DNA of 64,000 nt from Gracilaria domingensis (Eukaryota; Rhodophyta; Florideophyceae; Gracilariales; Gracilariaceae), in contig VCMS01000220.1 in the NCBI GenBank assembly GCA_022539475.1, forward strand, positions 1 through 64,000, in the 5' to 3' direction. Below, piece after piece: positions 51,738 through 64,000 of the stretch; position 1 is the stretch's first letter; the number at the start of each line of letters is the position of its first letter. The notes under the pieces were generated by a model. It was not told where the DNA came from, ran no database searches, and saw only the letters and a list, made by a program, of their open reading frames with translations. The position numbers and the translations under genes are program-made.

Positions 51738-54700
51738 CTAACTCTTCTTCTCCGGACTTCCGGCTTTGCGATTCACCATAATGGTGCCTTCCACCTTAGC
51801 TTTCGGTGGTAACCGCATGTCCTCCTCTTCCGGTCTTCCGACTTCAATCGTCACCGAGGTGGCGCCCTTCTCAGAAGGCCTCCGCGAAACTGTGCGATCC
51901 CTCCGGCTCTCCGGCTGCAAATCACGTACCACATCAGTACTGTGTTCCCGTTCTTGGGCCTGCAAACTTAACTCCGTCCGCGACGGCGGTGGTGAGCGAG
52001 AGTGATCTTCCTCCTCTCGAGGCTTCCGCGGTAGCTGCCCGTCGTTCTCTTCTTTCCGGCTCTCCGGCTGTGTGTCGCGCGCTGACGTGCATTCATCACG
52101 ACTTGCGTGCGATACAGAGGCCTGCGAAGGCGACTCCGTCGACGACGGCGACAACGAAAATGAGCGACCTGCCTCCTCCCCCTCCTCAGTTGGAGCGTCG
52201 GGGGTGGCGGCGAGGATCCCTACAGGGGCCATTATCCGCGTGTGCACATGTGCGGCATTGGAGACCGACGGGTCAGATTCCGGCTTAGCTGGCAAGTGAG
52301 CAAGTCCGCGATCCGGATGCGGCAACACAGACCGTTGAGTGCGAGTACCCGCTGCGCCGGCTGTTTCCGTTTCGACGGCTGTTTCCACAGTGGGTGCGGT
52401 AGGGGCCGACGATGACGGTAGCGATTCCTGCGAAACAGGCTTTGGCGCAGGCGTTATGCGATCTAGCGACAAACGCTCGTGCTCTCCCTTGATATCAAGG
52501 ACAACCGTTGTGTCGGTAACAGCAATAACCCGGAACGGGCCGTCCGCGATAGGAGAAAGCTTGTGGCGCTTCTCCTTCTGGGGGTTGTAGTACTCCTTCC
52601 GTACGAAGGCGTAGCTACCTTCCCTGATCGGAGGGGCATTCTTACGCACTCTAGCGTCGAAATTTCGCTTGTATGCGGCCTGTGCCTTAGCGATATTCTG
52701 CCCAACTGTAGGGATAATGTTCTTGAGCCAGTCCTTCCAGGCGTCCCTGTGTAGACGGGGCGACGGGAACTTATCCATAGTTGGCTGTGGCTCGATAGCC
52801 ACCGAAGGTGGGACGCCTGATATCACAAGCTCGAACGGCGAGATCTGAGTCGTGCGATGAACCTGGGTATTGTAGGCATATGTCACCGCATCGGTGTACT
52901 GATCCCATTTCGACGGATGCTCGGCAACAAACGTCCGCACTGCGTTGAGCATCGTGCGGTTAAAACGCTCAACCTGCCCATTACTCTGGGGATGATATGT
53001 TGTCGTAAACCAGTTTTGCACCCGCAAGATGCGGCATACGTCCTGAAAGAACTTAGCCGTGAACTGCGCTCCGTTATCCGATAGTAAGTCAATCGGCGGT
53101 CCGTAGACAAAAACCCAGTGAGTAACAAAAGCTTGGAGGACCGCACTAGCAGTAACCTTCTTTAAAGGCACAGTCCGTACCAGCTTAGAAAAGCGGTCGG
53201 TGATAACAAGCAAAAACCGGCTTCCCCGGCGGGTGCGAATAAACTCAGCACGTAGATCGATCGCCACAAACTCCAGTGGAGCCCTAGCAGGGAATAGTAC
53301 CAACTTCTTGGAATACTTCCGCAGCTTGACGCGGTTCTTCGCGCAGTCAGAACATCCACGAACAGTGGCATACGCGTCGAAAGCCATTGCTGGCCAGTAA
53401 AAGTCCTTCCGTAAGGTGTAGTACAACTTCCGGCCACCAGGGTGGGCTGACAATTTCGCATGGTGCGACAAATGCAGTACTCGTGACTGAAGTGAGTGCG
53501 GAACCACAATCTGTGGCCTGTTTCCGACAGTTCGGATTAGAAATCCTTGGTCGTTCTCGACGAAAGGCAACTGTGCTCCACCGTTTAGACCGCTACGAAT
53601 CTCCGTACAAAAACGGTCGGTGTGCTGCTCCCGGATGAGTTCTTCCGGCTTGATCGGTACGAAAGAGCCCGGTTCGGGTTGCGTGTCTGACACGGCTAAA
53701 ACAGCATCGTAGATGTCCCATCCTTCCGATTCTTCATCTGCATCGCTCGAGCCGTCTTCCGCGAGGAAGCACGGTATCTCCAGATCATCGACTGGCGCAG
53801 CTTCAGCCGCTGTTTCCAAGCGGGACAGTGCATCAGCCTGAGTGTTCAGGAGTCCTTTCTCGTAACAGATTTCGAAGTCGAATTCCGACAAGCGAAGTCT
53901 CCACCGCATCAAGCGGCCAGATGGCTCTGCAACAGAGAGTAGCCAGCGCAAGGCCGAATGATCGGTATGAACAATGAAGTGAGTTCCCATAAGATAGGGC
54001 CGCAGTGTCTGCAGTGCCCAGACAACTTCCAAGCACTCCTTCTCGGATACCGAGTAATTCCTCTCGTGAACGTTGAGGCTTCGTGACCAATAACCAATTG
54101 GCACTCGTTCGCCATCTTCGGTGGTCTGGAACAGAGCGCAGCCAACTTGGTAATCACTAGCATCCGTGTCGATGGCATACGGCAAACCAGCCCTAGGTAG
54201 GGATAGAACCGGTGGCGATGTCACCGCGTTGATCAGAGACGAAAAAGCCGCCGCCTTACGGTCGTCGAATGCTTCCAGTTGTACTGGCTGTCCCTTGCGA
54301 AGAAGCTCGTTCAGAGGTGATGCAATATCCGCAAAGTTCGGAATGAAGCGGCGATAAACGTTGCACAAGCCGAGAAAAGATCGGAGTTCAGTCTGCGTCC
54401 GTGGATGCCTAGCCTCTTTGAGGGATTTCACCCGAACTTCGTCGATCGATAGCCGTCCAGGACGGATGACGTGGCCGAGATACCTGACGGTTTCGGTAAA
54501 GAACTCACACTTTTTGAGCTTGAGCGTAATGCCTGCATCGCGTAGGACTCGCATCACCTCCCGTACGTGGGTCAAGTGCTCATCCAGGTTGCTGGAGTAG
54601 ACAATGATGTCATCCAGGTATACCAGGCAAGTATTCCAGTTGAAGCGGGCTAGCAAAGTATCCACAGCTCGTTGGAAAGTGGCTGGCGCGTTCGTTAACC

Positions 54701-56646
54701 CAAAGGGCATCCGAATAAATCGGTACAATCCTTCATGACAAACGAAGGCTGTCTTGTCACGATCCTCAGCCCTCACGGGAACTTGCCAATAGCCCCAATT
54801 CGCATCTAGGGTTGTGGACACTTTCGCGTCGCCCAATGAATCGATGCATTCATCCATTCGTAGGATAGGATACACATCCTTGACCGTAGCCGCGTTCAAC
54901 TTGCGGTAGTCGATGCAAAATCGCCAAGACCCATCAGCTTCGGGCGCGAGCACCACCGGCGATGCCCATGGTGACTGAGCCGGCTCAATAACTCCAGCGC
55001 GGAGCATTTTCTCAACTTGAGCTTTCTCCTCTTCCCGAGCTGTCGGTCCTGCCCTGTAAGGGTGCTGGGAGATGGGCCATGTATTCGGTAGCAAATCAAT
55101 CCGATGTTCAATAATACCAATCTTCCCGAGGGAACCATCCCACATGGGCGTGAACTCTTTGAGCATATGCCGCAGTTTACCGCGCTGAGTCTCTGGGACG
55201 TGAGCAAGGTCCAGAGACTCAAGCTCCTCTAGGGCTGTCTTCTTATCCACATCTTGTGATTCTCGCTCCTTATCCGATGAAGTCGGCTTTGCAATTGAAC
55301 TTCCCGGTACGCCGGTCTGTTCCGAATATTTTCGGTGGCTCTCCGCCTCCTCAGCTTCGAGGATTCCGAGAACCTCAGCAGTAGACACCTGAGTAGGCAC
55401 TATAGCCGCAGGGTGCGGAAGTAATGAACCAATAACTTGGCTTCGCACCAACCGTTGGTGATAACGGCTGAAGTTGGCTACCAGCACCTGTAAGGCTTGT
55501 CGGGTTCAACGAAAACGATCCCATTAGCAAGGGCAAGCTGATGCTTCTCCTGCAAGGCAGGCAGCGGTTGTAACGTTTGTAGGCCACACTGTGGAGACGT
55601 CACAGTGACCCAGGCCTGCGATTCCGCGGGATGCAAATAGACCGAGCTACTCGGAGCTTCGTCGACTTCCGTTCATCGGCGGTGGGCTCTTGCGCAGCAG
55701 GCAATGGTACTTGCTTCTTCAAAGCCCTTCTAAGGGGACGCCGAACGATCGGTACGCTCGTGCCGTCTTCCATTTCGACGGTTCTTGCCCGCGGTCGAAT
55801 TGATTGGACGAAGAGGTCGCAGAAGTCACATCCCAAGATAACGGGGGCTGCGAGCTGCTTGCAAACCAAGAAATCGAGCTTCACCACGTAGCGGCAGAGC
55901 CTGACGAGCAGGTCGATAACTCCCACTGTCGAAAGTGGCCGATTGTTCGCATCCGCAATGTCAACAAGCGGCGCAGCGCGAATACGAGACCGCAGATGCA
56001 GCGGGATGAGCGACTGAACCAAAAAGTTTGGCCCAGCGCCTGTATCCAGGACAGACAACTGCCGAACCATATACTGGTCGGAAACACCTAGGTCGGCGTA
56101 AACTTTGTAGTTACGTTTCGCGATGACCAGGACTCTATCCGGGGACCGGCTATTCTTAGACCGTATCCACGGGCGACGCAAGACACTAAGGTGCTCAGAG
56201 TCCACGTCTGTAGTGGCCAGTTTCCTCGAAAGAATTGTGACCGGGGAGCGAGGCTTCTCAGCCTCAGGCACACGAAACCCCGTCGCGGGGGGCGCCTCTC
56301 CATTGCTGGAGGCTCCCTTGCTCAGTTTTTCTGAGCGTCGCCGCCAATCTGCGGAGGTTGCGATTCCGCAGGGGCGGCTACAGTTCCACCATTCGATGGC
56401 ACCGTTTCCTGGTTTCCAGGCTGAGTCTCCGCCTTCGCACGAAGGTACGATTTGTCGCGAACACGTTCCCGATCGGCGGGCGTCAACGACTCGTACTGAG
56501 GCACTATCTTCGCCATATTCCGTATGGGCATTAAGCAATTCGGAGCGATGTGCCCTGGCCTGTAACAGGTATGACAAATAAGGTGACGGAGAAGATTCGC
56601 GTTGGGCGGCCGGCGCTCCTGTCGAGGAGGATACGGGTCCCTCCAT
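51738..56646 (-). pseudogene. pol region of element C
   Basis: Same domain order as element A: retropepsin (LDTGAGPNF, about 56030-56055), reverse transcriptase (RFCIDYRKLN, YLDD at about 54601-54630), RNase H (AIDTDASDYQ), integrase with an H-H-C-C segment (HHAKLSAHPGGRKLYY, CSDCAKN), catalytic core (AIDLRAEF, LLSDNGAQF, NGQVERFNR) and a GPF-type end (DGPFRVIAV). A long Ser/Glu/Arg-rich tail leads toward the chromodomain frame. The region looks broken, about one or two breaks. Confidence 0.9.
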
Positions 56647-58361
56647 CCAGGGCGTTTGCTTCGATATCCGCCTGAGTGCGGCACGGACAATGCCCGGACT
56701 TGACGTCCGGCGTACAGAGCGGGGTCCACCTATACTGTAGACTGCTCCGTCGTCGACGCCAATTCCGAACTCGGCATTGAACCATCGTCCTGTAACAGGT
56801 GTAGATTATCATAACCCCCTTGAACAGAACCTCGCGAGTGAGGTAGTGAAGAGTCTCGGCCTTCTACATGAAGGAGTCGGCCCGTGCGCGTCTTGATGCC
56901 AGCGCGTGCTCGAGCTGCATCTCCCTCAGCTTGGGCAAATTGAACGAGTTCCAGATAGGTAATCCGGCGTTTGTTCTCCCGATAATGGGCTACCAAAGTC
57001 CGAATTGATCGGTCCAGTCCATCAACAAACATCGTACACCGCCCAGCTGCGGAGAACACGTTGCCACATCTGTGGAACGCCTTATTGAGGCGGGTCGAAT
57101 AAACGGTTTCCGACTCTTCGGCTCCTTGCTTCGTGTCTCGCAGCGCGAGTATAGCACCTTTTATCGCATTGCCTGTCGCGTAAGAGCGCAGGAGGTATTG
57201 TATCGCTTCCGGCCAGCACGTAACTCCTCCTTCGGAGGCGCGAGACGACCCACGAACCGAATTGAATTGATCTTCGGCTACACCCGTCAAAAAGTACGGC
57301 AGCGCGATGTAGACCTGCGCCTCACTCATCCGAAGTACATCGGCTTCTGCTACGAAGCGGCTAAGAAAATCCAAGACAAGAATTGGATCTTCCCCAGAGA
57401 ACTTGTGGGGCTTTAGCGTGAGCTCCATTTGTCGGAGATGATTTCGCACTTTGCCAGTCCCACGTGGGGTCCTCTGTGGCGTCGTGTCATCAAGCCGATA
57501 TTATCGGTACGATAGCAGCTTCCGATACAGTAAGTTCGTCGGCTTCAATTCCTTCAATCCGAGGTGTCTCCGTCCTTTCGTACGGCCTCGTACAACACCA
57601 GAGGTGGCTTCAGTAGCCCGCGAGCGGGATGCACGATAGCGAGAGCGCTCTTCGGCGCTGTCCGAAGAGTCGGTAGACGATCCCTTTTTAGGGGCCTCCT
57701 CATCAGAAGAGGATGAAGAGGACGAGTCACACTCGACCTTGACCTTCATCTTTGCCGGGCGATCCCGGGAACGGCGCGAGTGCTGAGAACGCTCAGAAAC
57801 TGGGGCTTCCGGCGCAGCAGCATCAGATATGATGATTTGCTCGACCGTCTCCAGACGGGTAGCCAGGCGGTCCAGGCGTGCAGAAGCCTGCTCGTGCAGG
57901 GCAGCCGACACCTGTCGGTGTTCCATAATCTGGTTGATATCAGACCGTAAAACACGGACGTCGCTCGAAACATCCCGGACAGCGGCTTCATCGAGCCGTT
58001 GCCGGAGTTTCGTAATATTCCGGACGAGGCCCACTTGGGAGTTCTGCAGGATGCGAACCTGAGCCTCTAATTCACGGAGGGTATACTCGTCGGACCGCGA
58101 CGACATAACGTCAACCGCTGAGGCGGCATCAGCCGCAGGTGCGGTCTCAGTTGGCCCACGAGTGGGTGCGGTCCCGTTATCAGAACGGCGGCCCCGGGAA
58201 GCCGGTTTCGGGTCGCCATTGCCTGGGACCTCCAGTTCGTCCTTCGGCAACGGAGGCAAACTTGCCGGCAAGCCGGACGAACCGGGCACAGAAGCGGCAC
58301 GTGACGCGCTACTCCTGCGACGGGACGACATCGTCCACCGACACAGTCGGCCAATTGGCAA
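56322..58361 (-). pseudogene. gag region of element C
   Basis: The N-terminal part has a coiled-coil-like stretch (RELEAQVRILQNS) and a Ser/Asp-rich tract. The gag core follows (KFSGEDPILVLDFLSRF, IALPYFLTGVAEDQF, as in A), and a zinc knuckle closes it (CHTCYRPGHIAPNC). Broken, about two breaks. Confidence 0.87.
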
Positions 58362-58474
58362 TCAAAACAACTTCCGAAAACGGACAATGAGAGAACCGTA
58401 AAAACGGATATTCCCAACTATCTGGGCTCCAAACAAACGAACCAGCTCCAACGATTGTTGGCCAATAAAGCCAA

Positions 58475-58492
58475 TTCTAGGTCTGGAGACCA
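58475..58492 (-). other. Primer-binding site of element C
   Basis: The minus strand reads TGGTCTCCAGACCTAGAA three bases inside the 5' LTR, one base different from element A. The tRNA was not identified from the window. Confidence 0.7.
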
Positions 58493-58495
58493 GTT

Positions 58496-59350
58496 TGCGG
58501 TGCAAACCTTCGACGGGAAAACAACAAGCCGCGTCGCGGACGGGCACCTCAGAGTGTTCAGGCCCTGCTCCCTGTGAAGGGCAGTCGAGCGGCAGAACCC
58601 TTCGATAGGGCCAACACGAGCCGGGTGTAAATCCGGGTGGCCCCGATCTGGGCGTGCAGTCGGAGGTAGAAGGGGTAGAATCGGCGTAGGTATCCGGATG
58701 GTTACGGTGAGCCACAGCGAGTGGGGGTATCCAGCCCAACGGTATGGGGCGACAAAAGATCAACAAACGAGCCGCACTGCGGAGCACTGACTCGCGATAA
58801 GCGGGAAAACTCCCGAGACAAATGGGACAAACCTACAATGTAGGGCAGAGTAGCGAAAGCCGTAAGACGGAAATGAAAACAATAAAATAGATAAGAAAAG
58901 TGCCGTGACGACGGATTAGTACTCCTCAGGGACGGAGGTTGGTTGATCAGCCCGGAATGGCGGCGGTATTCCCCAGGATGGGGCTTGTGGCCATGCGCAA
59001 GCGGCAAGAAGATCAGAGCCAAAGGCCTCGTTGAGGTTTACTTCCCTTACAGTGGCGGCAAGTGCCGCCACTTATATACGGCACTTGAAAATATCCATTA
59101 GAATATCTAACTATCCGGCGATGCCGGCCAATACACTACAGGTGTGCACCCGTGGCAAGTTTGCCACGGCGCACCCGCTATCGGGCCAACTTGGCACACG
59201 TGTGGAGAAATACTACTCTTCCTAGGCATACCCCAAAATAGGGCCACTATCACAGTAGCCTCTCATAACCAGTTGTAGAAGCCGGTAACGGATCAAAAAA
59301 CTATGAAAAGCACCTCGGTGCATCCCCACAAAAGAGCGTTTTGCTCTACA
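58496..59350 (-). repeat. 5' LTR of element C (855 bp)
   Basis: It matches 47629-48485 along its length with TG..CA ends and the same hairpin next to the TATA word. CTCTG follows directly at 59351-59355. Confidence 0.92.
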
Positions 59351-59355
59351 CTCTG

Positions 59356-60007
59356 GGCGATGAATTGCGATGCCGGGGGAGGAATGTTAGAGTTCGTCTC
59401 ATGCTACGGTGAATTAGAGGGACCGTGATATAGACTGCAAAGGATATAAAAGAGTAGGTTTGCAGAAGCATGCTCTGTCGAGGTGTCGGGGAGATGCGGG
59501 ACGGAGAAGATTTTATTGCGCGATTTGACTGATCTCAATTGCGTTTCGGACTCTTGTTCGCGCTTCTGCCGTCCTCGCTGTTTTCGGGATTCCTCGGAGT
59601 TCGCTTCTGGCGTTTCTTCACGCGGAATTCTTGAATAGACTTGATGCTGCTGAATCTCCTCTTTTTCAGAGAGATGTGTTTGGTTATGTGCACGTCTAGT
59701 TCCTGTTATCTGATGGTTCTTCGAGACTTCTAGTATGTGTTCGACTTCCTCTCATGCGTCTTTGTAGTCATGATGAACCCCGGTCGAAATAGACTCTTGG
59801 ACATGGAGAATGGCGTACAGCTTCCGGAGTGCGACTTCTAGCAGTTTATTATTCGAGACTTTGTCTGGAGTTGGCGTGGGCTTTTGCAGTTAACATTTTT
59901 GTTGTTTTCTTTTCTGCATCAGTGCAAATCGCCATTCTTGGCTGGTAGCCTCTGGCATTTCTGCTTTCTGTGGGGTTTGTCACCACCCTCGTCATTATAC
60001 TACAAAA
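59356..60007. other. Flank of element C, no gene seen
   Basis: T-rich on the plus strand, with no supported frame. It may be the leader of the fossil retroelement that follows. Confidence 0.4.
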
Positions 60008-63000
60008 ATGACGTCCACATGCTACTTCCAGCAAGGCCCTGTGCCGCGTGAAACTATCATGTCATTCAACAGGTCTTCCACGGATATCAGAAAGCCCCCG
60101 TTCTATTTTGAGCATGTTACTACATATGGCATGGATGCCGCTTACAGAGCTCCGAAGCTTCTTGGTTACCTGGAAGGAGAAGCTTTCAACTTCTATTACG
60201 GCACCTAAGCCATGAATGGGTCTCTGACGAGTGAGACCCATGATTAAGAGGAAATGAAGCAAACCCTCATCAACCCCTTCAAGGCTGCTGAGGAACCGGA
60301 AGAGCAGATCCGATGTGCTGTCACTGCTCTTCTGGATTACGGGGACATTCTCGAGTCCCTGAAGAAGATGGACGTCTGGTTTGATTTAGAGTTCAATGAG
60401 AAAGCTAAGTTTATCCTTCTCGTCAATGCTGCTATGGAGTATGCGAATTTGCCCCGTTTGTGATCTTTCACGTGGCTAATAGTTATGAAGCCCTCAAGCG
60501 TATCGTCAAGTCCCTCATTGCTGGAAAGAATGCCCTAGATTCCTATGGAGCATTTAGTGCGCTTCCGCCGCTCAGGCAAGTATTGCAGGGGCCGGGGAAG
60601 CGAAAAAATGCACGCCTGAGTGCAGTGCCACTAGAAGAAAAGTTTGAGCGACTGACTGAACCGATGGCGGAACGTAACTTCCTTGTTAAGAACAACGAGA
60701 ATCGTGGAACTCGAAGGGACAAGGATCAGACGTGTTTGTACTGCTAGCAACCTGGTCACTTCGCAAATCGTTTTGAGTTGAACACACACCGCAACACCAG
60801 TTGCGGTCGTTGTGGAAGGATGGGACATTCCGCCACGAATTGTTGTTCCAACCCTAAGGCCGACGCAGAGCGCAATGTGTCATTTGAAGGTTTAAAATGA
60901 GAATGAGCCCCTCAGAGAGACTTCAAGGAGAGGAACGCTGTCAACAAGGCTGAGGAGAACCAAGTTTCAGTTGTTATTAATGACTTCGATGATGAGGGAT
61001 TGTGACTGCAAGGAAGAGAGATGCGAATGGTGCCCCTCTACCGAAGCAACCGCGTATGAATGTGCTAACCGGTATCTCGCCAGTGATGTTCCCACAGAAC
61101 CAACCCAGGTAGAACTTTGCGTAGTTAAATATTCATTTACTTTTCTGTCAGTAAGCAAATTTTTGTAGATGCTCAAGACATTTTCAATGGATCAAAATTT
61201 TCAGAAAAATTGCTTTCAATAGAATATCAATGGATTTTGATGCAGTGGGGACATCATGACACACGAATTGGCCGAATGAAAATTTACGGAACAAAAAATG
61301 AAAATCTTATGATAATCGAATTAAATTTGATTGCACGAGTTTTTGTTAGGCCAGGCGCCGGACTGGCCCCTACAACTCCATTCGGAAGCTCAATGGCCAG
61401 GTCCAAGTTACGTAAGGCGTAGGTAGTGAAGTCAAAGGCCAAGCTTGGGGGGATCAAGATACAGGAGCACATCGGCAAGTACAACGTTTACGAGAAACTT
61501 GCCGAAGCCCCGTCGGGTATTACCTTTGGCTAGCTGGCCCCTGGTGATGCCGACAAAGCGAAGAAGAACCTTCGAAGAATTCTATCTGTGAGCTACACTG
61601 GGAAGAAAGTTGCTTTTGTTCAAGCTGCGGCCTAGCACCGGCTTTAAAGGTTGTCGATGTGGCCATGTATGGAACGATTTCACAGGCATTCTTGGAGTCA
61701 GGAGCCATCCTTAATCTAATGTTGACGGCCCTCAGTCATAAACTCTCACTCAGGCTAAAGCCTTCCAACAGGAGGATAAGCGTTGCAAACGGTACGAAGC
61801 CTCTGGTTCGAGGGAGCCTGCAGAACATCCCAGTGGTCTTCGGAACCCTCCGAGTTCCACTTGACTTCTGAGAATACACCTTTATATGTAATCATTGGAT
61901 GCTCGGCTTTGGAATCGATTTTAGCCTGTTTGCACCTCGGTACACAGCAAGTGTCAATGCAGTTTGACCGACATTCAGCTGTGTTACCATTTGACCATCA
62001 TTGACCTAATCTGGAGCTAATTGATGTCAATGTGCATACTGACAGCGACAAATTTACGTCGGCTTCGGAATCCTTTTTCTCTGAAAGCGAAAGGGACGAG
62101 GATGAAGAAAATGGCATCTCCTTATCTGGAGACAAGCCGGACATTTCCAACGATGCTTTGGCTACGATGAGTGGGGCGGTAGTCCAAGCCTCTGAACAGG
62201 GCGCTTCAGCTGTATTTGCAGAACAGGAAGCCGTGGGACTTGTCGCTGAACTCAATATTGCCAAGAATCAAAGCGAGCCTGTTCCCTGTGAGATAAAGTG
62301 ATGCGCAATGGATGTCCACCGGATCAAAAATTGGGACATCTATGGGATATCAGTTGGATATCTTCTGCGCATCCAGGATATCCGAATGATATGTCATGGT
62401 ACTCCGTTGGATGCGCCTAATTGATTCCCTTTATATGTCTTTTGGATGTACTTTTGGATGTACAAAAACTATTCCAAAGATATTCATATGATGCACGAAG
62501 ATATGTTCCACGGATGTCCGGAAATCAGCTGTGCATCATTTGGGCATCACAAAATCCTATGGACATCTTTTCGTACATTATATGCGTATCAGGCGGTTAT
62601 CATTTGGAAATACTTAATTCACCATCTAAGCATCATTTACGTATATCATATGGACATCCTCAGGTCTCGTAATTCTAATATGGGTTACCTGGGGGACATC
62701 ATACGGACATCAATTCACCTCTCTGGGGTTTTTCGTGGGTCACAAGTGTTGGACGAGGAGCGACGCAATTTTGAAGATGCAGAGGAGAGTGAAGAAAGTT
62801 TGAGTGAAGACGATGGCTAAAACTCTCCTGCACCTGAACAAACCCTCTTGCCACCGATTAGAATTGATGTTGTCTTGCTCCGACCTGAAGACCCCAAGCG
62901 CCGACCGGACTATCTTATTTTCCGTGTGTGCCGCTACCCTCAGCTGACTCCAGGAGATCCGATTCATACTCGCTTTTCTGAGTTTCCATATGGCGAGATA

Positions 63001-64000
63001 GGTGCCCCAGAACTCGACCATCTAGAAGAGCAGGTGGTTCTTTGTGGTGAAGGATGGCCGATTCCAGAAGCCATTGTTGAAGAAACTCCTGCCTAGCCAC
63101 CTGGAAGAGAAGAAACTGATGAGCACTTCACCTACGTGGGAATTGAAGATTCTGATGATCGCAAGGAAGGTCGACCGATCAGCTTCGGAAAACGTCATAA
63201 GCACAATACCCCCGATACTTACGGCACAAATTCTTCATCATTCCAGAGCTTCCTCATCCGCACCAATGTCGAGCAATATTTTGGTGGCGATGTTCCGATT
63301 GACGAAAGTGGGGACGATAGAGAAGATGTTACAAATAAAGACTATGAAGATGAAGCTTATGAAGCAAAAGACGAAGCAGGAGCTGAAGCTGAAGCTGAAG
63401 ATGAAGACGATGAGAATTCCTTTCCAGAAGAGGTTGAGATATCTGATACGCTGATTTAATGTGATCCTGTTCTGACTATATCCGTTAAAGATGATGTGAA
63501 ATTGCTACCACTGGAAGAGGGTGAGTTCGTTAGCAAATTTCTATTCATACGCGTGGAAATACGTTATTCCGTTTCTTTCCCGCCTTTCCACCTCACTTAG
63601 GAGTATGGAATATGCCTTATGGCTGCATGAAACACCTGGAACAGGAAGCTGATGGTAGATGGGTGATCGCGTTTGAAGAAAAACATCTGCAAGATGAGTT
63701 CTAGCCTCAATTGGGCTCGCTAGAGGAACGCTCCAGAGCTCAACCGGGATCTTCACAGATAGAAGGCACTCCCTGGGCCTCAAATGCCACGCCAGATGAT
63801 GAAAGTTCAGATGTCGTTCAGACGGTCCCTGAAGAGCAGGGAGAAGGGGACCACGGTGATTCGGAAGAAGCATGCCCTACTCAAGAAATCAAGTACTCAT
63901 TGTTCGATCACATTGCTGAAGATTCTAGTGAACGAATGTTCGACAGGCAAGAATACCATCCCGACACGGATCAGGAATCGGTCATTTCGGAGAGGAGATC
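60008..64000 (+). mobile_element. Old retroelement fossil: gag-like, retropepsin-like and acidic parts
   Basis: About 60008-60900 has gag character: an N-terminal capsid-like stretch (PPFYFEHVTTYGMDAAY, LLGYLEGEAFNFYYG), then Ala/Leu-rich helices, then two CCHC-like zinc knuckles (the second CGRCGRMGHSATNC). About 61660-62000 resembles a retropepsin (SGAILNLM, then a G-T/S-L..F pattern and VIIGCSALESILA). From about 62030 and again about 62750-63460 the frames are very acidic (EDEDDENSFPEE). No reverse transcriptase lies within the window; the element may continue right. It is badly decayed, with many breaks, and older than elements A and C. Confidence 0.6.
62310..62710. repeat. Block of degenerate GGACATC / GATATCC words
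   Basis: About 400 bp crowded with GGATGT, GGACATC, GCATC, GATATC and CATATG words on both strands, spaced roughly every 12-25 bp, such as TGGGACATC, TTGGATATC, CAGGATATCC and ATACGGACATC. It separates two acidic coding-like stretches and looks like an inserted foldback or satellite-like segment. Confidence 0.5.

Larger units (their letters stand above)
47629..59350 (-). mobile_element. Element C: Ty3/gypsy chromovirus with both LTRs
   Basis: An 11.7-kb element on the minus strand, bounded by LTRs at 58496-59350 (5') and 47629-48485 (3') and by the target duplication CTCTG at 47624-47628 and 59351-59355. The order is gag, pol, chromodomain frame, hairpin cluster, antisense frame, 3' LTR, as in element A, but its sequence differs enough to be a separate family. 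By eye the two LTRs differ at roughly 20-25 positions of about 855, so it is neither brand new nor ancient. The coding parts look broken, with about three or four breaks. Confidence 0.93.

Noticed and set aside
61210-61422. Short open frame in the old retroelement region as a host gene
   Set aside because: No domain, no promoter signal, and it lies inside a decayed retroelement.

Overview
The window looks like nuclear DNA of a eukaryote with compact, intron-poor genes and many LTR retrotransposons. Every host gene I can support is a single open frame, several have a clear TATA box, and two chromodomain-bearing Ty3/gypsy elements dominate both ends. A multicellular (florideophyte) red alga is my best guess. 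That is inference from gene style only; an oomycete or another alga is not excluded.

Layout. (1) 1-11682: a chromovirus (Ty3/gypsy), here called element A, on the minus strand and running off the left edge. It sits in a broken pogo/Tigger-type transposase gene (11683-12311). (2) About 12.5-32.2 kb: a tandem array of three full-length NLR-type immune receptor genes (TIR, NB-ARC, APAF1-like helical domain, WD40 propeller) at 13049-17320, 19384-23658 and 26171-30466, separated by decayed relics of further copies, mostly 3' ends. (3) About 32.8-42 kb: AT-richer DNA with ordinary small host genes: two C2H2 zinc-finger genes, a probable pseudokinase, and a pair of related small secreted Pro-rich proteins. 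(4) About 42-47.6 kb: gene-poor DNA with retroelement fossils and a solo LTR of family A nested in one of them. (5) 47629-59350: element C, a second chromovirus family with both LTRs and a 5-bp target duplication (CTCTG). (6) 59.4-64 kb: an old, heavily decayed retroelement with gag-like and retropepsin-like parts, interrupted by a block rich in short GGACATC-like words.

Two things stand out. First, elements A and C and a third fossil each carry the same kind of extra reading frame, on the strand opposite gag-pol, between the chromodomain and the 3' LTR. I do not recognise its product. In C, the gap where this frame and the chromodomain frame converge holds seven near-identical 12-13-nt hairpins (CCGC-loop-GCGG). 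Second, the NLR array shows mosaic divergence between copies, very uniform WD40 repeats whose differences gather at a few positions of each repeat, a conserved C-terminal tail of unknown function, and many 3'-end relics, as expected of a fast-evolving recognition locus.
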